This document shows, in pieces, positions 36,259-44,436 of a stretch of 64,000 bases of DNA (within the stretch, counting starts at the first letter, position 1; each line of letters starts with the position of its first letter). The stretch is from Shewanella atlantica (GTDB lineage Bacteria > Pseudomonadota > Gammaproteobacteria > Enterobacterales > Shewanellaceae), in contig NZ_RXNV01000010.1 of NCBI RefSeq assembly GCF_003966265.1, positions 86,822-150,821 of the forward strand, read 5' to 3'. The translations under genes were made by a program, and so were the position numbers. The notes under the pieces are model-generated. The model did no database searches. It saw only the letters and a list, made by a program, of their open reading frames with translations, and was not told the origin of the DNA.

Positions 36259-37506
36259 ATGAGCAGACGAGTCGTCATCACTGGCTGTGGTGGAATTTCC
36301 AGCTTGGGCCACGACTGGCCAACAATCGCCGCTAACTTAAAGGCTCAGAAGAACTGCGTCGTGCGTTTCGACGAGTGGGATCGTTATACCGGTCTCAACA
36401 CTCGATTAGCCGCTCCCGTTACTGACTTTGAAAAGCCGGCTCATTACTCCCGTAAGAAAGTGCGCTCCATGGGACGAGTGTCTCTGATGGCAACCCGCGC
36501 CAGCGAGCTCGCCCTTATCGACGCCGACCTGTTAAATGATCCTGTCGTGACCTCGGGCGCCATGGGCATCGCCTATGGGTCGTCTACAGGAAGCACAGAT
36601 CCCATTATCGCCTTCGGCGATATGCTAAAAAATGGCGACATGTCAGGGGTCACCGCCACCAGTTATATCCGTATGATGGCTCATACCACCGCGGTTAATG
36701 TCGGCGTCTTCTTTGGTCTCAAGGGGCGTGTGCATACTACCAGCAGTGCCTGTACTTCCGGTAGTCAGGGAATAGGTTACGCCTATGAGGCGATCAAGTA
36801 CGGCCAGCAAGAGTTAATGCTTGCAGGTGGCGGTGAAGAGTTATGCGCTACCGAAGCCGTGGTCTTCGATACCCTTTTTGCCACCAGCACCAAAAATGAG
36901 AGTCCCGAGCTGAGTCCCAGCCCATTTGATAAAGGCCGTGATGGTTTAGTCATAGGCGAAGGCGCCTGTACCTTAGTGCTGGAGGAGCTTGAACACGCTA
37001 AAGCACGCGGCGCAAAAATATATGCCGAAATCGTCGGCTTTGGGACGAACTCCGATGGCCTTCATGTGACTCAGCCCAATGCAGCTACCATGGAAGTAGC
37101 TATCAGGCAGGCTTTGAAAACTAGTCAACAGTCCCCCGATGTAATAGGTTATGTGAATGCTCACGGCACGGCGACCGATAGAGGCGATATTGCAGAGACT
37201 CAGGCAACCCACGCCGTCTTTGGCGCATCCATGCCAATCTCATCACTCAAGAGTTATACCGGTCATACCTTAGGGGCTTGTGGCGCATTGGAAGCTTGGA
37301 TCAGTATAGAGATGATGAATGCCGGCTGGTTTGCACCAACCCTGAATCTAACCGAAATAGACCCCGAGTGCGGCGAGCTGGATTACATTAAGGATGATAT
37401 TCGACATATAGATACAGACTATGTGATGAGTAATAATTTCGCCTTCGGTGGCATCAACACCTCCTTGATATTTAAACGCTGGTCAGAAACCAACTCAACA
37501 CAATAA
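36259..37506 (+). CDS. APE beta-ketoacyl-ACP synthase 2
   Basis: A 415-residue FabF-type ketosynthase with Cys in TTSSACTSGSQGIG near residue 170, HGTATDRGD near 305 and YTGHTLGACGALEA near 340. It is the second full ketosynthase, the counterpart of ApeR, and may start or specialise chain extension. It is preceded by a 37-base gap. Confidence 0.9.
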   Translation: MSRRVVITGCGGISSLGHDWPTIAANLKAQKNCVVRFDEWDRYTGLNTRLAAPVTDFEKPAHYSRKKVRSMGRVSLMATRASELALIDADLLNDPVVTSGAMGIAYGSSTGSTDPIIAFGDMLKNGDMSGVTATSYIRMMAHTTAVNVGVFFGLKGRVHTTSSACTSGSQGIGYAYEAIKYGQQELMLAGGGEELCATEAVVFDTLFATSTKNESPELSPSPFDKGRDGLVIGEGACTLVLEELEHAKARGAKIYAEIVGFGTNSDGLHVTQPNAATMEVAIRQALKTSQQSPDVIGYVNAHGTATDRGDIAETQATHAVFGASMPISSLKSYTGHTLGACGALEAWISIEMMNAGWFAPTLNLTEIDPECGELDYIKDDIRHIDTDYVMSNNFAFGGINTSLIFKRWSETNSTQ

Positions 37507-37519
37507 AAGGATATGATGG

Positions 37520-38266
37520 ATGATAAAGAATATCACATTAGCCTTAGTACTAACCCTAAGCTCTGTTGCAGGACAGGCTCTTGCTGAAACATTTACCGAA
37601 GCCGAATATGTGGCCATTTTTAACGGTGATGATATCAATAAACAGAAGCAAGCCATCGACTCTCTGGTGATGGCAGGTCTATCGGATCCTAAAGTCTTCG
37701 AAACATTACACGCTAAATTTCAGGCGTCACTGCCACAGGCGGTCGATAACGCCAGTATCGACTACAGCGCCTGGCTGCTTAAAGGGTTAGCCTACTCCGG
37801 AGATGAGAGATACCTGCAAACATTCAACGAAATCATCTCTGGCGACTACCCTGGCAAACTGAAAAAGTATGCAAAGAAGTCTATCCCGACGCTGAAACAA
37901 TACCAGAGCTGGACGCCAATCCTAAGCGACACCAGTCAATACGAGGCCTCCCAGACCCGAGAGGTCAACGTAATTGCCAATGCTCTGAGAAGCGATGAGT
38001 TAGAGTTAAAGCGTTATGCCGCCAAACGCATGATCAATCGCTCTATGCACTCCCCCTACCTGTTATCGGTATTAGACAGTGAACTCAAGGAGCCTCGCCT
38101 GCTCAAGCATGAAAAGCTGGCGATTAACACTTATGCCTACATGGCAAAAGCGCTGGCAAGCTCGGCTAAGCCGGAGTACAAATCCACTCTGGAGCACATC
38201 GCTGAGCACAGCTCAGAGAAAAAGTTACGGAAATATGCAAAGAAGTACCTGAAAAACTACTATTGA
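37520..38266 (+). CDS. Exported alpha-helical (HEAT-like) protein
   Basis: A 248-residue protein with a Sec signal (to about GQALA, residue 22). The mature part is helical with spaced LKKYAKKSI, LKRYAAKRM and LRKYAKKYL motifs about 90 residues apart, suggesting HEAT-like repeats. It starts 13 bases after the last APE ketosynthase, so it is in the operon, but it is not a component I know from described APE clusters. The function is unknown. Confidence 0.6.
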   Translation: MIKNITLALVLTLSSVAGQALAETFTEAEYVAIFNGDDINKQKQAIDSLVMAGLSDPKVFETLHAKFQASLPQAVDNASIDYSAWLLKGLAYSGDERYLQTFNEIISGDYPGKLKKYAKKSIPTLKQYQSWTPILSDTSQYEASQTREVNVIANALRSDELELKRYAAKRMINRSMHSPYLLSVLDSELKEPRLLKHEKLAINTYAYMAKALASSAKPEYKSTLEHIAEHSSEKKLRKYAKKYLKNYY

Positions 38267-38321
38267 TACCGGAAACGAGATAACCCGGCTTTACGGCTTA
38301 TGTTTGCTGTTGCACAGAGGC

Positions 38322-38360
38322 GTCGATTAGATTAACCTTATCAAGATTAATCTAATCGAC
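38322..38360. repeat. 14-base perfect inverted repeat after the APE operon
   Basis: GTCGATTAGATTAA (38322-38335) and TTAATCTAATCGAC (38347-38360) flank an 11-base loop. It ends 31 bases before the rhodanese ATG. There is no T run. It could be a weak terminator of the APE operon or an operator for the next gene. Confidence 0.6.
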
Positions 38361-38391
38361 ACGATTCGAACACGTGAGAGGGAGTGCATCA

Positions 38392-38712
38392 ATGTTACAA
38401 TCTTTGCTATCTAAACTCGCCGGCGCCGGGCCCGATAAACATTGTTGGGAGCTCATAGAGCAAGGCGCCAGGGTTATCGATGTGAGATCTCCCGAAGAGT
38501 TCAGCTCCGGACACCTTCCACAAGCCATCAATGTACCCTTGAGCCAAATATCGACCTGGCTGATCGACCAAGATCCTAAGCAGAGTTTCGTGCTTTACTG
38601 CGCCGCGGGCATCAGAGCTCAAAAGGCCTGCGATCAGTTTAAATGCAACGGCTTTCATAATGTTATCAATGCAGGCTCACTGAGAGATCTTCTCAGTTAT
38701 CAAGCGACTTAA
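38392..38712 (+). CDS. Rhodanese-domain protein
   Basis: A 106-residue single rhodanese domain. The active-site loop CAAGIRA carries the sulfur-accepting Cys near residue 70; VIDVRSPEEFSSGHLPQAINVPL is the conserved N-terminal half. The ATG at 38392 follows GAGAGGGA and is preferred to an upstream GTG at 38374. There is no signal peptide, so it is probably cytoplasmic. The sulfur acceptor is unknown. Confidence 0.87.
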   Translation: MLQSLLSKLAGAGPDKHCWELIEQGARVIDVRSPEEFSSGHLPQAINVPLSQISTWLIDQDPKQSFVLYCAAGIRAQKACDQFKCNGFHNVINAGSLRDLLSYQAT

Positions 38713-38732
38713 CCTGAAACTTAACCCAGATA

Positions 38733-38781
38733 TAAAAAATCCCCCGGAACCGAGTCATTTCATGATTCAGGTCCGGAGGAT
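38733..38781 (-). terminator. Terminator of azoR (minus strand)
   Basis: ATCCCCCGGAACCGAGTCAT (38739-38758) pairs imperfectly with ATGATTCAGGTCCGGAGGAT (38762-38781); on the minus strand a T run follows. It lies about 160 bases after the azoreductase stop. Confidence 0.7.
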
Positions 38782-38941
38782 GGACGAACAATAGGGTCAA
38801 CTTATCTCAGGACGGGACAGGTATAACAATCGGTATCTGGGGTTGATAGTTCCGCTTCTGCCTCGCCCCTGCCCTTTGCGTTCAAACTAATACCAATCGG
38901 TATAAGACCAAACGGCATAAACAATCAAAGCACCACCTTAA

Positions 38942-39535
38942 TTAAGCCACTATTTTTTCTAAAGCTTGCTGAGCCGACTCGATACCCTGTTTAGATGCTT
39001 CCGGGCCCATACTCAAGGCTTCGCTATAAACAGTTTCAACCTCTTCGATACCGATAAATCCAAGTACAGTCTTGAGATAAGGGACAACATGATCTGAGGC
39101 ACCACCTTTATGGACGCCGCCTCTCGTCGTGATCAACACGCCTCGCTTACCCGTTATCAGACCTTTAGGCCCGGTTTCGGTGTAGGTGAACGTCACACCC
39201 GCACGTGCAACCAGATCGATCCAATTTTTAAGCTGCGTAGGAATACTGAAATTATACATAGGTGCTGCAATCACTATGGTGTCATGATCTTTAAGTTCTT
39301 GAATAAGCGAGTCTGACAATAATAGGGCCTGCTCCTGACGCGCCGATAACTCATCACCACCTCGTAAACCCGATGCAATTTCACCGTCTAGTACCGGCAG
39401 AGGTTCAGCCGCCAGATCGCGTACGCTGATCTCGGCACCCTGCAGTTCCCAATGTTGCTTAAGATGCTCAACCAACTGACCGGATTGAGAGTAATCGCCT
39501 AAAATGCTCGACTTTAAAATTAGTACTTTTGACAT
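38942..39535 (-). CDS. azoR: FMN-dependent NADH-azoreductase
   Basis: A 197-residue flavodoxin-fold quinone/azo reductase. KSSILGDYSQSG near residue 8 (FMN phosphate loop), APMYNFSIPTQLKNWID near 90 and TTRGG near 135 are diagnostic. The start was placed at 39535 (MSKVLIL) rather than 39610 because it matches the family N terminus. The upstream region has two inverted repeats that may bind a redox-sensing repressor. Confidence 0.9.
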   Translation of the reverse strand: MSKVLILKSSILGDYSQSGQLVEHLKQHWELQGAEISVRDLAAEPLPVLDGEIASGLRGGDELSARQEQALLLSDSLIQELKDHDTIVIAAPMYNFSIPTQLKNWIDLVARAGVTFTYTETGPKGLITGKRGVLITTRGGVHKGGASDHVVPYLKTVLGFIGIEEVETVYSEALSMGPEASKQGIESAQQALEKIVA

Positions 39536-39558
39536 AACTGACTCCACATCATTTTGTG

Positions 39559-39657
39559 ATTGAGAACCATCTCTCAATTCGATGAGGCCAGTGTAATTTA
39601 CGATAAACAAGATAAAAAGCGGATAAAATTCATCAATTCATTCGATAAAATCGAATG
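39559..39657 (-). promoter_or_regulatory. Two inverted repeats upstream of azoR
   Basis: ATTGAGA-N6-TCTCAAT (39559-39578) and CATTCGAT-AAA-ATCGAATG (39639-39657) both precede the azoR start. They are plausible operators; no regulator gene adjoins. Confidence 0.45.
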
Positions 39658-39734
39658 TAAAGTCGTTTCAAGGGGGGATGTTACCGGCAATAGCTGATGA
39701 TAACGGGCACTAAAAAACGGGCTGAGAGCCCCTT

Positions 39735-40226
39735 TTAAGAGCGCAATTCTTCGCTTACACGGCGGGTGGGCTGACTCACATACAGGCCTTCGAATACTGC
39801 GCAAAGTGTACCTTCACACCATAGCTCAACTTCAAGTTTGACCTTCACTCTTCTCCCTTGGGGTAAGCGGCTAAGATCTGTCTCCGGCCAGATGCACTTG
39901 GCTATCGGGGTATCGATTATGGGTGCAAGATAACGTATATGGCCGTCGGCTAACACTATGTCTCCATCGACCCCGGCTATACGCTGTTGCAGCCAAAGCA
40001 TGCCCCACCCCGTCAAGGTTGCCAGGGTATAGATGCTACCGGCAAACATGGTTTGATGTAGGTTGATATTAGGCGTAATTGGCGCAGACACCGTGAGTTG
40101 ACCTCTGCGGTAATCCAGCGGCTCTATCTGCATCAATGCACTAACGGGGATCGTTTGATGCCAGGTTTGTTTTAGTTCCATCAGGAGTGATGCGATCTGC
40201 AACTCTCCCTCACAGTTAACGGTCAC
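39735..40226 (-). CDS. YiiD C-terminal-type hotdog thioesterase
   Basis: A 163-residue protein matching the thioesterase domain found at the C terminus of E. coli YiiD (NINLHQTMFAGSIYTLATLTGWGMLWL). It is a stand-alone copy without the acetyltransferase domain. It lies 2 bases downstream of dtd and is co-transcribed. The substrate is unknown. Confidence 0.8.
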   Translation of the reverse strand: MTVNCEGELQIASLLMELKQTWHQTIPVSALMQIEPLDYRRGQLTVSAPITPNINLHQTMFAGSIYTLATLTGWGMLWLQQRIAGVDGDIVLADGHIRYLAPIIDTPIAKCIWPETDLSRLPQGRRVKVKLEVELWCEGTLCAVFEGLYVSQPTRRVSEELRS

Positions 40227-40228
40227 AG

Positions 40229-40666
40229 CTACACCTGAAGATTAAAGGTAACCGGGCCGTCATTAACCAGGCTCACCTGCATATCGGCTGCAAACTCGCC
40301 CGTTTGAGTCGGCATGCCTTTGGCCCTGCAAAACTCCACAAACTCTTCATAAAGCACTTTCGCCTGATCCGGCGACCCCGCTCCGGAGAAGCTTGGCCTT
40401 AAACCGCGTCCCGTATCGGCGGCTAAGGTAAACTGCGACACGACAAGCAGGGCTCCACCAGCCTGTTTCACATTCAAGTTCATCTTGCCATTTTCATCGC
40501 TGAACACCCGATAACTCATGACTTTGTTAGCAAGCTTCTCCATCTTCAACGAGTCATCTTCACGCTCGACGCCAAGTAGTACCAACAAGCCCTTATCGAT
40601 GGCTCCTACTGTTTTTCCATCCACATCGACTTTGGCTTGAGTAACACGTTGGATCAGGGCTATCAC
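40229..40666 (-). CDS. dtd: D-aminoacyl-tRNA deacylase
   Basis: A 145-residue enzyme that hydrolyses D-amino acids from mischarged tRNA. It starts at GTG 40666 (MIALIQRVTQAKV), giving the normal length, with GGAGAA upstream; the longer frame to 40708 is rejected. SQFTLAADT and GPVTFNLQV (Gly-cisPro motif region) are present. Confidence 0.95.
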   Translation of the reverse strand: MIALIQRVTQAKVDVDGKTVGAIDKGLLVLLGVEREDDSLKMEKLANKVMSYRVFSDENGKMNLNVKQAGGALLVVSQFTLAADTGRGLRPSFSGAGSPDQAKVLYEEFVEFCRAKGMPTQTGEFAADMQVSLVNDGPVTFNLQV

Positions 40667-40741
40667 GTTTAATTTTCTCCAATTTAGAAAGAAACCAGAA
40701 CCTAGCACTTAGGCCCTGGAATTTTTAGATTAGTTTTTAGC

Positions 40742-41311
40742 TTACAAAGACTGAGACTGCTGCATTACCGGTATCGGCTTAATCAACTGCTCAGAACCTT
40801 TTGGCAGTGAATGACCGACCTGACGCAGACCTTCATCGGTCCATAACATGAAACGACGTATCTCTTCGAGCTCGATGGTATTCACAAAGGTCGCCGCGCC
40901 TTGCACCTGAATAATGGCGCCATTTTCACGCAGGGTAAACTTTGCAAAGTTAAGTTTATGATTTAACGTGCCAATCAATATAAGCAGATCTTGACTACCC
41001 ACAAGCTTAGGATGAACGGCGTAGAAGCGATTCATCATAATGCGATCGATCCCATCCGGATTGATGCTAGGCTGAAGTACAAACTGGTTATCATCAAACT
41101 GTAATGCGATACGGCTTGGTGAGGCCATGGTGGCGAGGTAGTTCTTTTTAATCAAGGCATCGAACAATGTCTTGGCCGCATCCTCGTTCGTCATGCCACC
41201 TAATGAGACCCGCTCCGGTGCAATCGTTGCACTCGCCGTAGTATCGCTCTTGTCGGTGGCCGCGCAGGCACTGAGCATTGTCACTAATCCAGCGATAATA
41301 AGTTTTTTCAT
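40742..41311 (-). CDS. Lipoprotein of unknown function
   Basis: A 189-residue protein with a lipoprotein signal (MLSAC, Cys16). The mature part is mixed alpha/beta with DAAKTLFDALIKKNY and a central ILIGTLNHKLNFAKFTLRENG. No family recognised. Its start overlaps the stop of the prolyl aminopeptidase gene by 4 bases. Confidence 0.65.
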   Translation of the reverse strand: MKKLIIAGLVTMLSACAATDKSDTTASATIAPERVSLGGMTNEDAAKTLFDALIKKNYLATMASPSRIALQFDDNQFVLQPSINPDGIDRIMMNRFYAVHPKLVGSQDLLILIGTLNHKLNFAKFTLRENGAIIQVQGAATFVNTIELEEIRRFMLWTDEGLRQVGHSLPKGSEQLIKPIPVMQQSQSL

Positions 41312-42261
41312 TTATCTATTTCCCTCATATTATTAGCCATTTCCTGTACGGCATAGACGACTTCCAGAAACATCTTATCATTGGCCAGCGCATGATACCC
41401 GCCTTTGATAAGAGTATATTTAATCTCTTCTGAGCCAAATTTTGCTAAAAACTTCTCGATGATGACAGAGGGGCAAACCCAGTCCATCTCACCTTGCAAT
41501 ATCACCGTTTTCGCCTTAATTCCACAAGCCATTTCGCGCATCAGGGCATAGGCACCGAAGTATTGCTGGCTGGCATAATGCAGCTCTATCTCCGCCAGAC
41601 TCTTCGCCAAAGGGGTACCCGACTCCGGCAACTCGGCTCCCGGAAGCGCAAGCGCCAACTCCCACTTCAACCAGCCACGCACATATTCCATGCGAGTGTC
41701 GGCATCCGGATCGAGAAAGCCCGCTCGGTATCGTTTAAAAAGAGCGTCAATCTTAGATGTGAAAGGGGCCAGGGCGGTAAACTCTAAATAGTCCTGTGGG
41801 AATAGGGTTGCAGCCCCCTGATTACCATAAAGCCAGTTAGCGCCCTCTTCATTGGGTATAAATAACCCCCAAAGCACCTGTGACAACACTCGTTGAGGAT
41901 ATAGACAGCTATAGATAAATCCCAATGTCGCACCAAATGACCCCCCCACGACGCACCAAGCCGGAATGTTGAGCCATAAACGCACTCTTTCGATATCGCT
42001 CAACAGATGCAGCAGGTCGTTATGTTTCAGCTCACCGTGTGGCTTTGAGCGTCCGGACCCTCTTTGATCCAGCAAGAAAATATGGAATGTGTCTCTATCG
42101 AAAAGCCTGAGATCTTCTACTACGCAGCCTCCACCCGGTCCGCCATGCAAAAAGAGCAGCGGGATCCCATCGGGGTTACCATATTGCGCCAGATGAAGCA
42201 CATGCCCATCGCCAACATCCAGCCAGTCACGGCGAATAAATGTCGGCAAGTGACTACTCAT
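41308..42261 (-). CDS. pip: Prolyl aminopeptidase
   Basis: A 317-residue alpha/beta hydrolase that removes N-terminal proline from peptides. The oxyanion motif FLHGGPGGG is near residue 37, DQRGSGRS near 65 and the nucleophile Ser in GGSFGATLG near 107. The usual GGSWG has Phe for Trp. It overlaps the YihY-type gene upstream by 1 base. Confidence 0.87.
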   Translation of the reverse strand: MSSHLPTFIRRDWLDVGDGHVLHLAQYGNPDGIPLLFLHGGPGGGCVVEDLRLFDRDTFHIFLLDQRGSGRSKPHGELKHNDLLHLLSDIERVRLWLNIPAWCVVGGSFGATLGFIYSCLYPQRVLSQVLWGLFIPNEEGANWLYGNQGAATLFPQDYLEFTALAPFTSKIDALFKRYRAGFLDPDADTRMEYVRGWLKWELALALPGAELPESGTPLAKSLAEIELHYASQQYFGAYALMREMACGIKAKTVILQGEMDWVCPSVIIEKFLAKFGSEEIKYTLIKGGYHALANDKMFLEVVYAVQEMANNMREIDK

Positions 42262-43217
42262 TATTGACGGGTTTCTTTTTCAGATTCGTTAACGGCAGTC
42301 GAGATCGAAAAGCTAATCTGCGGGTCATGGACCTCCACCTTCTTTTCTGACTCCTTATCTTTACTCGACTCTCTCTTATCGAGATATTCAGGCATGGCAG
42401 CGGTGATCTCTGCGCCTAACAAGACAATGATCCAGGAGAGGTAGACCCACATAAACAGAATGGGAATCGTCGCTAAGGCACCATAAATAGCCTCATAGGT
42501 TGGAAATTTAGTCAGATAAATTGCGAAGCCTTTCTTACCGAATTCAAACAGCAGCGCGGCGACAATCGCGCCGAGCAGAGCATGGAAGAACTTCACTTTA
42601 ATATTAGGTACCACCATGTAGATCAACAGGAAGGTGGCTACCGAGAAGAACATAGGCAATCGTTCAACCAGCACGGGAACAACACCGGATAAGTCAGAAC
42701 CGCTAAATACCTTTAACGACACCACATAGGAAGTTGCAACCAGGCTTGCCCCCATCAATACCGGCCCTAAGGTCAGCACCATCCAATACATGGAAAATGA
42801 CACCACCATGGAGCGCTTCTCAGTCGTTCGCCAGATATTATTCAACGCCTTATCGATAGCGGAGATCAACATGATCGCCACCACCATCAGAGCAGCAATA
42901 CCTACGGCCGTCCCCTTAGACGCATTGCCGACGAATTCGTTAATATAAACCTGTACCGTGTCTCCGGCGGCCGGGAGAAAGTTGTTATAGATAAACCCCT
43001 CGATCTGCCCTCTGATCCCACTGAATACAGGAAACGCCGACAACATTGACATAGTCACGGCAACCATAGGTACCAGAGAGAGCAGAGTGACATAGGCTAA
43101 GTGTCCGGCACGAATATTTATCTGATCTTCCGCCAGGCGCTGCTTTAGATGTATCATGAAGTGCCAAGTGCTCAGCACGAATATATGAAGCCGTGTTCCA
43201 TCTATCTTTTTTATCAC
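42261..43217 (-). CDS. YihY/BrkB family inner-membrane protein
   Basis: A 318-residue protein with about six transmembrane segments. RAGHLAYVTLLSLVPMVAVTMSM and IYGALATIPILFMWVYLSWIIVLLGAEITAA are typical of YihY (once misnamed RNase BN). A charged cytoplasmic tail of about 45 residues ends it. The function is unknown. Confidence 0.88.
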   Translation of the reverse strand: MIKKIDGTRLHIFVLSTWHFMIHLKQRLAEDQINIRAGHLAYVTLLSLVPMVAVTMSMLSAFPVFSGIRGQIEGFIYNNFLPAAGDTVQVYINEFVGNASKGTAVGIAALMVVAIMLISAIDKALNNIWRTTEKRSMVVSFSMYWMVLTLGPVLMGASLVATSYVVSLKVFSGSDLSGVVPVLVERLPMFFSVATFLLIYMVVPNIKVKFFHALLGAIVAALLFEFGKKGFAIYLTKFPTYEAIYGALATIPILFMWVYLSWIIVLLGAEITAAMPEYLDKRESSKDKESEKKVEVHDPQISFSISTAVNESEKETRQ

Positions 43218-43306
43218 TACTATCTCTTGATTTAGTTGGTGTTGAATGCGTATCTTCGTACAATAAAGCTTATAACCTAAGATTTACAAGTGTAAGGAAT
43301 AAATAG

Positions 43307-43528
43307 ATGTCACAACAAGGATCTGCAGGCAACGTCATTGCCGCTATCGCAAGCTTTTTCTTCCCGGGCTTAGGGCAATTAGTGCAGGGCAGAATAATGG
43401 CCGCACTGCTTTTCTGTATCATAACTATAGTTGGTTATGCCATGTGGTGGCTGATTGTACCCGCAATCATAGGTGGTATCGTCCACCTGTGGAGCATTAT
43501 CGACGCAGCAAAGTTTAAAGCCGACTAA
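43307..43528 (+). CDS. Small inner-membrane protein
   Basis: A 73-residue protein with two or three hydrophobic helices (FFFPGLGQLVQGR, LLFCIITIVGYAMWW, IVPAIIGGIVHLWSII). The FPGLGQL...G motif recalls TM2-like small membrane proteins. GTAAGGAAT precedes the ATG. The function is unknown. Confidence 0.65.
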   Translation: MSQQGSAGNVIAAIASFFFPGLGQLVQGRIMAALLFCIITIVGYAMWWLIVPAIIGGIVHLWSIIDAAKFKAD

Positions 43529-43569
43529 CTATCGCCATTTTGGAACCCCGTGGACAAGGATCCCTACAG

Positions 43570-44217
43570 ATGAAAAAATATATCTCTATCGCGATTATCG
43601 CCACCAGCCTGTTGCTGACAGGTTGTCAAAGCGCCTATTACGGTGCCATGGAAAAAGTGGGCTATCACAAGCGTGACATCATGGTCGACAGAGTCGAAGA
43701 CGCTAAAGAGTCCCAAGAAGACGCACAGAAGCAGTTCAGCTCGGCACTGGAAGAGATGCAGGCATTGCTAAACCACGATGGTGGTGATCTGGAGAGTGCT
43801 TACAACAAGGCTAAAGATGAGTATGAATCCGCTCAGGATGCCGCCGATGATGTCACCAACCGCATCGATAAGGTCGAAGATGTGGCCGAAGCACTATTTG
43901 ATGAATGGCAGAGTGAGATTGGTGAGATAAGTAAGGCCAGCCTGCGCCGTAACAGCGAGACTAAGCTTCGCGAAACTAAGCGCTCATACAATCAGCTGGT
44001 AAAAAGCATGCGCCGCGCCGAGAGTAAGATGCCACCCGTGTTAACGGCCATGAAAGACAATATGCTCTATCTCAAGCATAACTTAAATGCCCAGGCCATA
44101 GGTGCCATCAAAGGTGAGTTCACCAGCCTGCAGACTGATATCTCAGGTCTGATCAAGGAGATGAACAAGTCTATTGAAGAGTCGAACAAGTTTATCGCCT
44201 CACTGGAAGGTAACTAG
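43570..44217 (+). CDS. DUF2959 lipoprotein
   Basis: A 215-residue lipoprotein; the ATG at 43570 opens a signal with lipobox LLTGC (Cys18). The mature part is almost wholly helical and coiled-coil-like, beginning YYGAMEKVGYHKRDIMVDRV, which I recall from DUF2959 proteins. The function is unknown. It follows the small membrane protein by 41 bases. Confidence 0.75.
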   Translation: MKKYISIAIIATSLLLTGCQSAYYGAMEKVGYHKRDIMVDRVEDAKESQEDAQKQFSSALEEMQALLNHDGGDLESAYNKAKDEYESAQDAADDVTNRIDKVEDVAEALFDEWQSEIGEISKASLRRNSETKLRETKRSYNQLVKSMRRAESKMPPVLTAMKDNMLYLKHNLNAQAIGAIKGEFTSLQTDISGLIKEMNKSIEESNKFIASLEGN

Positions 44218-44436
44218 TCACCAGATGCGCTACGCGCTGACCGACGCCAGCAAGCTGGCTAAAGGACGCGCTAAGCACTGGAAAAGTTAAGACGACGCTT
44301 CGCTATTTGACGGGCTACGCCCTGTAAAAGCCCAGATGACGCCAACAAGTTGTCTAATCGGACAAGCAGCCTTTAGCCGAAGTCGTCCTCTAGCCTGCGA
44401 AGCGGGCGTCCTATAGCTGACGTAGTCAGCGTCCTA
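44218..44436. repeat. Array of tiny hairpins and GCGTCC-like repeats
   Basis: This intergenic stretch contains several short stem-loops: CTGAC-GTA-GTCAG near 44417, GCCTGC-GAA-GCGGGC near 44394 and GGGC-TAC-GCCC near 44323. GCGTCCTAT is repeated (44408 and 44429), with GACGC and GACG variants. No gene is visible. Similar material recurs near 63541 (CCGGCTAAAGCCGG). Confidence 0.5.
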
